DNA of 64,000 nt from Plasmodium coatneyi (GCF_001680005.1 NC_033566.1:1922001-1986000), one strand, 5' to 3'. Shown: positions 21,000 through 33,882, numbered from the stretch's first letter. Program-made: numbers and translations. The notes: generated by a model from the letters alone, not told the origin.

Positions 21000-23250
21000 T
21001 TAAAAAATACAAATAATATAAAAAGAAATGCATTTAATAACAAACATAAAACACAATAAAAGTTTTACAAATAATTTATAATTAATTATATTTATAATGC
21101 GGATAATAGTGATATTTAAATTATATATTCATAAAAAATATATAATATATAAAATATAAAATATTAAATATTAAATTTATTATTTCGTAAAATTAAAAAA
21201 TAATATATAAATTTTGTTTACATTAATTTATTATAATATTTAATAATTATAATTTAAATATTATTTCATAATTAAATAAAATTATTAATATATTGTAATT
21301 AAATTAATTAAAATAATACATCATTTATTCAATTATAGGGTATTGCTTCATTAATTTATTTAATTATATTTATATAACTGCTTAAAATTGAAAAATATTT
21401 TAATTAATATATTTTAATATGGGAAATTAATTAACAAAGTAAAATAACAAATTATTTATTTTAAATTAAACTAAATTAATATTTTTATTTAATATAATTT
21501 AATTATTTAATAAATATAAACATATTAATATTTTATTTAATATAAACTAAATTATTTTAAAATATAAATATACTTAATTAATTATTTAACAAAATAAATT
21601 ATTTATTATAAAATAATATTGTAATATAAAATAAATTTAATTATTTAATAAAATGAACAAATTATTTTAATATATAATAGTTAATAATTTAATACAGGGT
21701 TAATTATTTAAATAGTATGAATAATAATTTATTCCTTAAATAATACAATTAATTATTTTGTTTAATATTTAATTTATACAAACAAATATATTAATTATTA
21801 TTTAAATTTTAATAAAATAATAAATATAATTATTTATTTTTATAATAGTTATTTAGTTATTCTTAATAATAAATAATAAAAGTTATTTTAATATTATTAA
21901 ATAATTTAATTAATATAATTTATTTAGATAATATAAATAAGTTTTATATATTTTTAAAACAATAAATAAATTATATTTAAATTTAGTTATTTTATTTATT
22001 ATATATATATATACATATAGATTATTTAATGTTATATTAAATTTAGATATTAATTTAAACTATAAAATTATTTCCAATTTTATTATTATTTAATATTTAC
22101 TATATTTATAATTAAATATAAGTATTTAATTTAATTAAAATTATTAATTATTTGTATTAATAAATAATATTTTAATAAATTAATATACATAAATAATAAC
22201 ATTATTTATTTTTAATTTATCTATTATTTTCGTTCTTATTATATTAAATAATTATTTGATTTATAATTATTTAATTAAATTTATTTATTATTATTTAATA
22301 AATTAATTTTATTATTTAATTATTATTTTATTAATTTGTGCTAATTACTTTTTTTAATTGTTATATTAACTAATTATAATTCTGTATTTATTATTTCATT
22401 TGTTCCTTTTAAAATTTATAACTACTATAATGTTTTAATATATTACACATAATATAATAATTATATATATATATATATAATTTTCTTATTTTAATAAATA
22501 TTCTTAATAATTAATTTTATATAATATATTTAACACGATTAATTAATTTATTAAAATTTTTATATATTAAATATATTTAATTTAATAAAATTAATATAGC
22601 ATATAATTAACTATAAATTATGTAACACATTTTAATACTTAATACATTTATAATTAATTAATATTTTATTTCTTTATTATATTTAATTAATTTATTTAAT
22701 ATGTATTTAATAATTTATCCATATAATATATTTTAATATTTTATTTAATTAATATACAATTTATTTGTTAATGCACAGTTATTTTATTATTTATTAAACA
22801 TAATTTATTTACTTTTATATTATGTTTATATTTTATTATTTACTTAATATTTTATTTATTTATTAACATATTAATATATTTAATTTATTTATTTTTAACA
22901 TATTTAATATATTGATTTTATTTATTATTTAATATATTCAATTTATTTATTTAATAATTTATTTAAATATTTATTTGTTATTTAAAATACAATAAAGGTT
23001 CTCGTTAAGTACAATATATTAATAATTAATATATATTTTAAATTTAATTAGTCTATAATTACTTTATTTAATTTTATTTTTATTAAACTTTTATAATTAA
23101 GATTTCTTTTTATTTGCTATAATTTGTTTTATTTATATATAATTTAAGTGTAAATTATGTATATATTATATCAATTTTTAATAAATTGTGTTGTAATTAA
23201 ATTATTAATTGTTAAAATATATAAGATAATTCATGAATATTATTCTTTTT
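21000..23250. other. Candidate centromere (extremely AT-rich block)
   Basis: About 2.2 kb composed almost wholly of A and T in irregular tatt/aaat strings, with long stretches holding only an isolated G or C (for example 21,150-21,330 and 22,080-22,340). There is no open frame and no single dominant tandem unit visible by eye. P. falciparum centromeres are ~2-2.5 kb regions above 95% A+T within an intergenic region, where CenH3 binds. Size, composition, single occurrence in the window and the gene-free surroundings all fit. The edges are approximate: normal intergenic composition resumes at about 20,950 on the left and 23,260 on the right. Confidence 0.85.
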
Positions 23251-26200
23251 TTTTTATATGTGAGACTAATTTTGCCGGTGTTAATTATGTGAATGTGTGT
23301 AAATCATTTTTATGCGATTTTTTTAGACACTAAATATTACTTCACATGGCTTTATAATATTATGAAGAAGCTTACTGTTTGTGAGTGGAACATAAAAACA
23401 ATTTTTTTCCCTCCAGTATACGCACACTTATATATATAAAAGAAAAATAAATGATAAGATATTATGTTCAAGACTTTTTTCTATAGATAACAAAAATTCA
23501 ACAAAAAGAACCTTCAGCGTAACATTAACATATAGCATAATTTCAAATTATTTTAAGTTTAAGAAGTCATATTTCTTTTATATCCCGTCTATGTTTTTAT
23601 TAGACTTACAAATACTAATGAACCTGATAATGTTAAGTACATCCTCAGGGGGGGGGTTAATTTCTAGGTATGAATATATACATGATTATTGACTCAGGAA
23701 CATTTTGAACCTTTTAATCGCACAAATTATGGGAATACATTTTTCTTGTTGTTTTACCCTCTTTCAAGAGTTATGACTTACATATAATGAATTACATTTT
23801 AAAAAAAATGGAATATGTATATATGGAGAACGGTTTAAGCAAATAAACTATTGTAGTACAAAAGGAAACAACTCATAGTTGTCTGTAATTGGGCATTTTT
23901 ACTTCACGCTTTAGCATATTCCTCTGCGCAAAAACTGGAAATTTTTTAATCACGAAAATATATAGGTAAATTAAGCATTTTGCTCCTTGGCTCTTTAGTA
24001 TTTCTAGAGATCATATTTTTTAATGAATTAGCCTCAATTTTCTTTTGAAAGAACAGAACCATATTGAAGAGCAAGGAACAATGACACATTTTACCTCTTT
24101 TCCCTTTTTTTTAACAATAGTTAAAAATTCAAAATTTATGTAGAAACAGCTTAATTTCATTCAACGCAACAGTAGAAACATTTCTCAAAATCACCTTGAA
24201 ATGCACGTCTACAATAAATGTTTGCATTATGAGTGTATACTTTCGGTGATGAAAAGATACATAATCTCATTTATTTTAATGAATATATATGTGAAGAAAA
24301 AAATATAAGATTTTTTTCAAATTCTATTTCTTTTTTCTGGGATTTTTAATGAACTGAAGGAAAACCAAAAATTACATTGTTTATGCCATATATTCCTCTG
24401 TCTATATGTCTATAGAATTGAAGGAAAAATGTAGAACCCTTTCAACCTAATAAACGTAAAATAACACTGTTTTACATAAACTTGGTGAATAAATTCTAAA
24501 ACAGAGAATCTCTTATTTAAATTCATGAAACAAAGGACATAAATAAGAAATTTGCATCCACTGATAAAGAAAAGATTAATGTTCTTTTCTCATCCAACTA
24601 CTTTTTTTATATGCTAAGGGTGGCCAGAAATTGTATTCTATAATACAATTGTTTCACATAAAAGTACATTTAATCATGTGAATTGGTTCCTTCTTTAAAA
24701 ATATTTATGTTTTTCACTTCATTCGGAAACCGATAATTACAATGATAGACACAATGGATGACTCCCGAGGAATTATGTAGAGAGAAAATATCGTCTTTGT
24801 GCTACATGTGATTTAAGAAATGCTATATCAATCCGAAAATTTTTACGTAAATGTGTATGTTATGTATACAAAATTAAAGACCTTAATGTTTTTATACAAA
24901 ATTAAAGGAAAAGCAGAAAAATGCTGTGAAGAAAACATGGTACACATAGACAAGAACTAAAAAAGTTAGAATTTTACGTTTAAAAGAAAATTAGTGTAAG
25001 TTAAAAGTTCTTCAAAATATATCGAAGTAGGAGGAAGTATAAATTTTTTGAACGCCCTCTACTCACTCTATTTCAATAAAATGTTTCTATATAAGTCGCA
25101 AAGGAACGTTGGGTTTTTACACATAATTTATATATTTTTGGTTATAAGTGTACATTTCATGTCTCTCGACGATCCAATTAAAATTGAATATTTATTAACT
25201 TTTTACCCATTCTATGAATTCTTTAAAAGGACAAAGTACTTTTTGAATAAATACAGATTTTTTACTATTTTGTGTTTCCTGCTGTCCCAGAGGAAGTTAG
25301 GTCTTTTATATAAATGTTGTTCTTACTACATTTTGCACTAATTCTTAAACTTTTTTTGCTCCATTTACGGAAAAAAATGTATTGGAATAATATTTTTCTT
25401 TATTTTTACAATTTGAAAAGTTAAAATTGATACTTTTGGGGAACTGAAGTAATTGTTATTGCTAAAGGCCCCCCTTAAGGTTCTTATGAACAAAGTGAAT
25501 ATGCATAGAAAAATATGTTATTTTATGATAATTATAAAAGAATTTTAGGTTCCCAATGCGTATGGTTTCCATTAATAAAAGGAGATGAAAGAAAGTTTAC
25601 ACGGTGTAACGTGCTTATTTAATATTGTCTAGTATAACGGACATGTGTTATTCCTAATTTTTATATTTGCATTCGCAAGTCTTAATATTATAAAAGTAAG
25701 CAGAACAAGACATTGTAAATATAAGGCGTAATACTATTCTACATTGTAATAATATACCGAGTGAAATTTATTCTAATAAAAATTCTTTAAAAGACAAGCA
25801 TATTCTTTTATCATATTAAAAGGAAAGAAAATAGTAAAAAATGTTATTATAATTAATAGTGGGCTTCGCAAATGTTTGTACACAAAACAGGTATTCTTAA
25901 AAGTTAAACCATCATATATTTATGAAAAAAAAATTTATAAAACTGGTTCATTTACTAAAATTAGCTAATGAGACGTGTTCATTCTTTCTAAATTGTGAAA
26001 ACTGTTGCATTTTTATTGAGTAAAAGAGGTAGTACTGTTACAATGATTAGATTTTAAGGTTTATTCTTGCTTATTTTGTAAAGCCCCTTTACAAAGCATT
26101 CTGTAGAACCTCCATTTTTATTTAAATTTCACCGTTAAGTGAAAACTTTGTTGTAAACTGTACGTGTTTATGTTGATTTGTGGTGCTCAGCAATGCAATT

Positions 26201-28505
26201 TCAATGGACATAAAATCTATTTGTATGCATGAATAAGTGATAGGATAAAAGCACATTCTGTAGACGCATTACTTTTTGAACTTAGTAATCGATAGTACAA
26301 CATGTCGAGCGTGTTTTTAATGTTCCCCATGGTGTATTAAGTATGAAACCTTTAAAAGGAGTAAACCGGAACAAAGGAAATTTTCTCTCAAATAATAATA
26401 CCTACAATAATTTTTTGTCCTTTAAACGAGTTCCGACAACATAACATTTCGTATAAATGAACTTTTAGGGAACACGAAAATGGAAGTAGACAAGCATAAA
26501 TAAGGCCATATGCATGATCTTTTGGAATAAAAAAGTAATGCAGTTTTAATTTTGGGGAAAATGAATCGCATCTGAGTGTTCATCCTATTAAATGCATTTT
26601 AATTTTCCAAAAAAAAAAAGATGAATACCTATTTTGCTCATAGTCAATGTAATATGTATGTAGATGGAGCCATTTTGAAGGCAAGCAGCACGTATGACAA
26701 ACAATTAACAACTGCTTCATTGGGGCTAAATATCAATGCAATTCCAAGCGGATTATGATTATTGTTTTTTTCTCTAATGACATGTTGTCCATGTTTTATA
26801 GGTGCGTTACTTTACCCTTCAGCATAAGGAAAATGTACGCAGTTCATTGTAACTAGTAGAATTAACTATATAGATGTAATGTTAGTTTATTTTTTTAATT
26901 CGGCGCATTACGTCACAAAAAGACGTCTTTCAATGAATAATGCAAAAGTGTATGTATATTTTTTTAGCACACAAATAAAATTGTTTCTTATTCTAACGAG
27001 AGGGGTAGAAACGTTTATATAAGTGTACATGTATAATAATTTATTCAATGCAAAAAGGGGATGGCTAAAACAGTACCAAATTAGCTAGAATCAAAATCAA
27101 ATAAATATAAAATATGGAATGCAATACGCATGCGGCATGAATTTTCACACACATGGAATGATTCACTTTGCTCTTTTCGATTTATTTTTAATGAAATTTC
27201 CCCATGTGTGCACTATTGCTCACTTATTAGGTGAGTTTGTGAACATACCTATTTGAATGAAAACATTTTGGTTAACCTTGTTATACATTGGTACTACGTT
27301 TAAGAGGCAAGAATTCATGTATACCTCACTTGTATTTCGCAAAGTAAATCCTTTAAAGTTGCATTGTTATTCAAATGCTTCTATTTTACATGCTTCAAAT
27401 AGGGGTACCATACACTAAGGGGGACTTTTTTTAAATGATACCTTCTTTTTTTTTTTATTTTCCATGTTATTATTTTATGTTTTGTTTGAAAATTCAAATG
27501 CGTCATATTATTTTTAAAAAACGCATAAAATGGGATTTTTCGCGTTACACATATGTATGCATCTTTTCATGTGATGCATAATTGTAAAATTTTTGAGTCA
27601 TCGTTCAGAATTTTTTCCCCATGAGGATTATATTCCTGGACAATTATTTTCACTTTTCAAGTCTGTGCTGATATAATTGTACTGTTTTTTAAAAAGGGTG
27701 TTTTTGGTCCCAATTTGGTGAAAGCATCATTTCAAAAAAAATTTATTTTTTTTTTTTTTTTTTTGATGTTATGGTTTTAGATATAATTTTGGGGCAGGCC
27801 ACTTTTTGATTATTTCTTTTTTTATAAGTTTTTTTTTTTTTTATGCACGTTTCCTTTATCTGTGCTATGGTATATTTTTTTTTTTTTTCCTTTTGGGAAT
27901 AGCACAGCATATTTACAAATTTTTTGGGGGGTTTTCTTTTTTTCTTCTTAAAAATGGTCAACCATTTGGATTGTAAAATGGCATATGCATGTATTATGGT
28001 ACATAACATATACATTCACATTCACGTTTAATTAATGAGCATTTTTTCTATCTGATTTTGCATTCAAGTACAGCTATTTATGAGATTTTGTTTTTGTATG
28101 TAAAAAGTGAAATTGTGAGGATATATATATTTTTCATTATTTGTTACCATTAAGAAGTATAAATTATGGAATTTGTTAAGTGGACTTTTTTTTTTTTTTT
28201 TGTGTTTCTTAAGGTTTAAAGTTTTAAAAGTTAGTACAAAAATGAATGCAAGCGTTTTTTCCCAACCCCCCTTTTTTTTTTTAAAAAGGTAGTTTTATTT
28301 TTTTTCAACTTTTTAATTTTAACTTTTAAATTGCAAAACTTCAATGAATGGATAACTCACCTGTTAGCATCATTTTGCATGTTATTAATCAAATATCCGA
28401 AGATAACGGAAGGATTTACGAAAATTGGTTTGGATCTTTTGTTTTGGTACGCCCCTCTGCGTATAAACTACTGTTGGAACGGCGGCACACAATTCGACAG
28501 AATAC
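23251..28505. other. Right pericentromeric gene-free flank
   Basis: About 5.2 kb with no convincing gene. Stop codons are frequent in all frames. The longest frame (25048-25341, 97 codons) is hydrophobic and Phe/Tyr/Leu-rich and opens with TTG. Poly-T runs cluster at 27,745-27,890 and 28,187-28,200. The last ~500 bases should include the promoter and 5' UTR of the SWIB gene. Non-coding centromeric transcripts could arise here, but nothing in the sequence shows them. Confidence 0.65.
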
Positions 28506-30959
28506 ATGGAGCCCATAGATCGTTTAAATTCGAATTGCATGTTTGCTGACAGTAACTACTATGAGAAGGAAGATGTTATTAAGAATTTATATAACACAGT
28601 GCTTACCAGGACGGTTAAAGAGGTAGACGAAAAAAACTACAATTTAATTAAAACGTTGGTGAAGTATGAAGGGGAGATAAATAGATGTATTGACATGAGC
28701 AACTATTACATTAATGAAGCATTCTCATCAACCGTAAAGACAGAAAAGGTAAGGCGTAGGTTGAGGGTTCACATCTACACCGTTTTCAATGATGGCGAGA
28801 AAGAAGTGAATTATCCAGCTGATATTGAAATACCAGATTCGGAGAATATTTACAAGTATGCTTCTCCCTCGTCTTTTACATTTAACATTCATGGTTATAT
28901 TTTAAATACCGATGAAAATGAATACGATAATGATGCTGATTCGCCTGGTGTGGATACAGTCCCAGGCAACGCAAGTAAAAATGATGGTAACGATTTGAGC
29001 CATTTAGTAGACGAAAGTAGGACAAAAACGAAAGATGCGGACAGCAAATGTTCAGGCACAGACATCGGTGATTTATCCGACAGGAATGAGCAGATAGATT
29101 ATTGCAACACCACTGTTATGAAATTTACTTCCTTCTTTTCAACCATCATGGTTATGCGAGACAAAGAAACCATTATATATGATAAGAATAATAAAAATTA
29201 TTACGATTGTGATAAGCTAACATTTAGTCGTATAGTGAATGAAAAAAAAAAGGAGACAATTAAAATATTTCTATTTTTAGACCAAAAAATACCATTTTTC
29301 GAACTTTCCCCTCAATTAAAGAATTTTATGCAATCCCCCGAAGAAACCATGCCGGAAGTTATAAAGCGTATTTATGAATATAGCCTAGAGAAGGAATTAA
29401 TTGATTCGAATGGGATTATGAAAACGGATGAAGTGTTAAGAGACGTGTTAGAAGTAGATGAATACGAATTTTGTGATCTTCCCAGAATTTTACAGAAACA
29501 TGTGTCCATTCAAAAGCCAATAGTTCTAGAGCACGTTGTTGATCTAGAGAAGGAAGAGGAATCGGAGAGCATCTACGATATCGTAGTGGACGTTTTTGAA
29601 CCCTTCGTATCTTTCGAAGGTGGCAAGCTTCAAAAATTTGTTCTGGATTCACATCACCTCAGTGATCTGTTACAGTTTTTGAAAATGAATGAAACGAAGG
29701 ATGACAGCGGGGATAAGATGAGCAAATGTCATGTTGAAAATGTGAGGAGTTCCAAAGAAGGCAAGGAAGGAGACGAGTTTGATGAAAAAGAGGACAAAAG
29801 GGAAGAAGTCATTGAGGCGAAGAGCAGCACCGAACAGAATCGAAATGCATCAGGGGAGGAAAATTCCCATGGTGAGAATGCCGAGGGGGAGGGCGAAAAA
29901 AACGTGTGTGAAGAAAAAGGTAAGGACAAACGGTCCGGTAAAGAAGGCTCATTATCGCGCAAGGACAGTGATAAAAAAGGAGCAAATTCAAATTCTCCAG
30001 CAATTTCTATATTTGAAAAGCTAAATGGAATACAAAGCGAAATAGACAGCATGGATGAGGATATTATAAACATCTTATGTAAAATTAAACAGAAAAATAG
30101 CTTAAGGTTACGTTACACAAATTTTTATGAAAACCCATGTGGCTTTATTGACCACGTGATGAATAGCAAATTTCCAGTAGACTTTGAAAGTGTAAACGAT
30201 AATAACTATATATACGACCAAGCGGCAAATATCAATGATGATAATTATTACAAACTACCCTGGGTTCATAGGGGAATTTCAAAATACCTATTAATTAAAA
30301 ATAAAAATTTTGACGACGTTCTGAAGTCTGTCTTAAATTCCATGAACCTAGATTGTAAAAGAAAATTAGACGATATAAATACAAGCGAAAGTAAAAAGCA
30401 AAAACTACATCTAGGTGCAGAGGAAAATTTCGATAATAACCCCTATAAATTTAACATGAATTATGGTTATCCCAATCAACCAGATTTAAATAACAATGCG
30501 TATTTTTACTGTCAAAACAAAAATATGAATTTTAATAATGCACCAGAACCGTTTATGAACAACCCTATGCAAAATTTTTACAATAATATGAATTACGAAA
30601 GCAGCAACATGCCTATGCCCGTCCCAATGCCAGTGCCTGTGCCTATGTCTATGCCTATGGGTGTCCCTGTTCCCCCCCCTTATCCCATTGAAATGATGGC
30701 ATTCAACGGGAATAATAATAAATTACCAGAAAATATGAATCCCCAGCATAATTTCATGCAGAATAACGAACAAGGTAATTTTAACATGTATGCACAGCAA
30801 GTTGTACCAAATGTTCCATACATGATGAATTACCCCCCTTTTAATGAAATGCCTCCCCCAAATGGTTTTAATCCATTGTACCCCGGGGCGGTACCAGTAC
30901 CTATGGACGGAGTATATCCGAATGGGAACTTCTACAATGCGAACAACTACGTTCCGTAG
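28506..30959 (+). CDS. SWIB/BAF60 (SMARCD-like) chromatin remodelling subunit
   Basis: A single-exon gene of 817 residues. Its N-terminal half parallels animal SMARCD/BAF60: 'KVRRRLRVHIYTVFND' matches the family's 'RKLRI...NTFN' strand, and 'SFTFNIHGYIL' matches 'WELRVEGRLL'. Next comes 'MKFTSFFSTIMVMRDKE', then a SWIB domain at residues ~262-345 ('FFELSPQLKNFMQSPEETMP' through 'DLPRILQKHV'). BAF60 proteins are core subunits of SWI/SNF chromatin remodellers in the nucleus, bridging transcription factors and the ATPase. A Lys/Glu-rich insert (residues ~395-495) follows, and the last ~190 residues are Asn/Met/Pro-rich with a Met-Pro-Val repeat near 30,605-30,680. The ATG at 28506 is the first in this frame. 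Assignment by motif similarity; the tail is lineage-specific. Confidence 0.85.
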   Translation: MEPIDRLNSNCMFADSNYYEKEDVIKNLYNTVLTRTVKEVDEKNYNLIKTLVKYEGEINRCIDMSNYYINEAFSSTVKTEKVRRRLRVHIYTVFNDGEKEVNYPADIEIPDSENIYKYASPSSFTFNIHGYILNTDENEYDNDADSPGVDTVPGNASKNDGNDLSHLVDESRTKTKDADSKCSGTDIGDLSDRNEQIDYCNTTVMKFTSFFSTIMVMRDKETIIYDKNNKNYYDCDKLTFSRIVNEKKKETIKIFLFLDQKIPFFELSPQLKNFMQSPEETMPEVIKRIYEYSLEKELIDSNGIMKTDEVLRDVLEVDEYEFCDLPRILQKHVSIQKPIVLEHVVDLEKEEESESIYDIVVDVFEPFVSFEGGKLQKFVLDSHHLSDLLQFLKMNETKDDSGDKMSKCHVENVRSSKEGKEGDEFDEKEDKREEVIEAKSSTEQNRNASGEENSHGENAEGEGEKNVCEEKGKDKRSGKEGSLSRKDSDKKGANSNSPAISIFEKLNGIQSEIDSMDEDIINILCKIKQKNSLRLRYTNFYENPCGFIDHVMNSKFPVDFESVNDNNYIYDQAANINDDNYYKLPWVHRGISKYLLIKNKNFDDVLKSVLNSMNLDCKRKLDDINTSESKKQKLHLGAEENFDNNPYKFNMNYGYPNQPDLNNNAYFYCQNKNMNFNNAPEPFMNNPMQNFYNNMNYESSNMPMPVPMPVPVPMSMPMGVPVPPPYPIEMMAFNGNNNKLPENMNPQHNFMQNNEQGNFNMYAQQVVPNVPYMMNYPPFNEMPPPNGFNPLYPGAVPVPMDGVYPNGNFYNANNYVP

Positions 30960-31461
30960 GTGGAGCCGCCCGGGTTGAGCGGAGGCCCATTACACGTCTA
31001 TTTACGCATGCGCATGCGTACGTATATGTAATATATATATGTATGTGTATATGTATATATGTGTGTGTACATGTGTATGCGTAGGGTAGGGCACGCACCG
31101 TGCATGACTGCACCCCCACCCGAACTGATTTTTATAGTAATCTCATTCGTACCCATTCAACTTTTTAACCGTGTACAAAATGTCGTGGTTAATTTAACTC
31201 GATTTCTTTTTTAATTGCATTTTTTTAATTTTCGCTAAATGAAGGAATTAAAGCAAATTCATTTCGCACATGACATAATTTTTTTTTTTTATATCGTTTT
31301 CAAATTAATAATTTTTTTCTATTTATTAAAAAAAGGCGTACACGTGTACACACATGTGCAATGCATGTTTCATGTATGCGGTGTGCATCATATATATATG
31401 CAGCGCACGCACGTGCACTCGTGTAAACGCACGCAACTTCGCAACTCCATTGTTTTTAAAA
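30960..31461. other. Convergent 3' intergenic region with TATG microsatellite
   Basis: About 500 bases between two convergent genes. 31,010-31,080 carries a purine/pyrimidine-alternating TATATG/TGTATG repeat. T runs occur at 31,278-31,290. It should hold both 3' UTRs. No gene seen. Confidence 0.6.
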
Positions 31462-32606
31462 TTATTTTGTGGCGGGTATTATTACATCCGTGAACATGTA
31501 CCTTGACGGTCTTAGCAAAGATCCCTTGTTGTCCCTCCTGTCAATGTAATCTCCCCAATTTCCTGACAGATTATTATATGTAAAGTTTAATGCAAAGGAT
31601 CTAAAGGGCTTCTCGTGTGCAGGAACTTCAAATGTCTTCGTGTCTGGGTTATTTTCTCCATAGGGAATCATGTTATATCTCCAGATATGCTTCGGCTTAA
31701 AGTTTACTATGGGCTCACCATCCTCTATGGCTAGGTAGCTGCACAGTTGATCAAAGCTATTTTTCTGCGTCGCGTCCTTCAGTGCCCTTTCCCTAATGAT
31801 GGAGGCAAGAGGGGTAAAACATGGGCAATACATTTGCGCAAAAATTGCACATCATTTTTAGTGGTATGCACGGGGAAAAATTTATTCACACAAGGGGTGC
31901 ACAATGGCATATATGCATAGGCACACATGTAAATGTAGTGCAAACGAAACCTACCACAAGTCACTCAGTCTTTCATGGTCCTTACTATAATCATCGATAT
32001 TTTTGTTCTGCATTTCGCTCTGCGTGTCGAAAAAACTGTTGTCCTTCATGTCATCTACTACGCCTAACTCTAACATATTTGTTACGTCAATAATGTTCTG
32101 GTAGATGCCATTGTGGTAGCATGTTATGGCTGACGTGGTTCCGAAAAAAGCCATAAGGGCTACTAACTGGTAACGAACATCTGGGTTGTGTTTTAATATA
32201 ATATTTTTCAAAGGATTAAAGAAACATTTTCCACAATTCTTAACAGATCTGTAAACGTTCTCTACTATGTAGTCAATGTAGTACTTGTATGATCTTAAAT
32301 GTAGGATAAAATTGTTATACCGGAAGTTTTCTCCATAATAGGAATTATCATACGTATATATGTTATACTTTTCTTTGTCCTTTACAACCCATTTGGGATG
32401 CTGCTTGCCGCCACTTAATCGAATTTTACTTTTGAAAAAAAGTCTTGCATTGTTTAGCCGCAACTGACGGGGGGGGAAGGTGATATATTCGGTGTGTTGT
32501 CAGGTGAAAATTAAAAATGGGCCACACGGGGGAGGGACGAAAAGATGGCTCAGAAAGGCCAACCCTTGTAGCGCTCTTTTGTCATCTCTTTTTCTATGTT
32601 TACCAT
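31462..32606 (-). CDS. Conserved Plasmodium protein, unknown, possibly mitochondrial
   Basis: My model on the minus strand joins 32606-32604 (the ATG alone), 32463-31955 and 31792-31462, 280 residues, with GT-AG introns and matching phases (TG at the exon 2 end plus G makes a tryptophan codon). There is no ATG at the head of exon 2, which opens directly after a strong CCCCCCGTCAG acceptor. Upstream, an ATG directly followed by GTAAAC gives a one-codon first exon in phase. The predicted N-terminus, M-L-R-L-N-N-A-R-L-F-F-K-S-K-I-R-L, is basic and amphipathic like a mitochondrial targeting peptide. A hydrophobic segment 'QLVALMAFFGTTSAIT' lies near residue 110. The C-terminal half is rich in aromatic residues ('IWRYNMIPYGENN', 'NNLSGNWGDYIDRRD'). 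I recognise no known domain; an organellar complex subunit is a guess. Confidence 0.75.
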
Positions 32607-33882
32607 AATTTATAAAGTACAGTCAACGTAACATTTGGGGGGAACTTATTCAAAAGGGTAAATCCCACTTGGTGAAGTATATGTGGTGTAAAGTAACGTA
32701 TCTTTTTCTGTTCTCTTTGCGAAAGGGTAAGTTCCCAATGTAAAGTTATTTTTTTGGGGGGGAACACTTGCGTTTACATAAATACTCACATGTTCACATA
32801 GGCTTGGAAGTATTCGCGTTCGAAGGTACCCAAAAAAAAAAAAATGTAATGTGGGGCGTATCAATGTTACGAAAAATATAAACGGTTAAATTGTTAAATT
32901 GAGTAATGTTTCTGCGCCTGGAATTAAGAAAAAGTTTGCATGAAAAAGGAGCACAATTTAGTTATTTTACACAGATAAAATAACGTAGAGCAAAAGTGGG
33001 AACTATATTTTTACACGCTCGTCGGCTTTTGTTTTTATTTTCATCTCGTTACAGTTTCCTTTCCTTCAAATGAATGTTTTTAATTGACGGTTTGTCAACG
33101 TAGAGCGGTTTCACATTCTACGCATTTTTGTTAGGTATTTTTAACTGCGTGAAATTAACGTGCGATTTTTCAATAAAAAAAAAAAATAATGAAACTATTA
33201 AATTATAACAAAGGTGCAAAAAAGAAATGCATGACCTTTTTTGTGCATTCATTTGCAACATTTTCAAAAAGGCTAAAATGATTTTCTTGTTTTTTTACAA
33301 TTTGTTGATAACATTCAAGCAGCAATTTTACACGGGCGAAAAGGAAAAAAAGAACAGAGTGTAAACATGCTTATGTGCTCCAAATTCCTTTTCACAATTT
33401 TGCGTTGCGCAAACCTTTTGCAGAAGCTTCATTTAGGGGATGGGGGGAAGGGAATAAAAACTCTACTATTTTATATTTTATGAACCTCATTGCATATATA
33501 TAATCGTTTTTGCGCATATGGAAAAAAAAAAGACCATTTAAACCTTTTGGAGTTTAAATTACACCCTAAAGTGGTCCAAAGAGGAGGCAAATTATATGTA
33601 GATTAATTCAGCTATTAGCAAATGTTAATTTAATTTAGTGAATTTGTGAAATGAATTAAAAAGTGTATAATAAAAAAAAAAACAAATTTTGTTTATAAAA
33701 GTGCCTAAGAAGAAGAAACACATGTTCACGGTTAACACAATATAACCAGTTGAATTAGCACATATGGAAAGAGCGCAAATAAAGTTAAAAGCAAATATAG
33801 TGATAAATGAAACTCATCCTTTTGTCATAATATTATTTGAACATTATCCTGCAAGTTCCAACAACTATTGGCGTGTACACAC
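32607..33882. other. Intergenic region, no gene seen
   Basis: About 1.3 kb of AT-rich spacer between two minus-strand genes, with A runs near 32,830 and 33,176-33,186. No exon-like stretch with splice signals is apparent. It should contain the promoter of the gene ending at 31462 and the 3' UTR of the AP2 gene. Confidence 0.6.

Noticed and set aside
25048..25341. 97-codon hydrophobic frame in the right pericentromeric flank.
   Set aside because: Begins with TTG, is Phe/Tyr/Leu-rich as expected from AT-rich DNA, and shows no family resemblance.
28331..28549. 72-codon frame overlapping the start of the SWIB gene.
   Set aside because: Different frame from the conserved SWIB protein, non-ATG start, overlaps the true coding start; most likely 5' UTR.
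31010..31080. TATG/TGTG alternating repeat considered as a Z-DNA or regulatory element.
   Set aside because: Ordinary microsatellite in a convergent 3' region; similar tracts occur elsewhere in the window without any pattern relative to genes.
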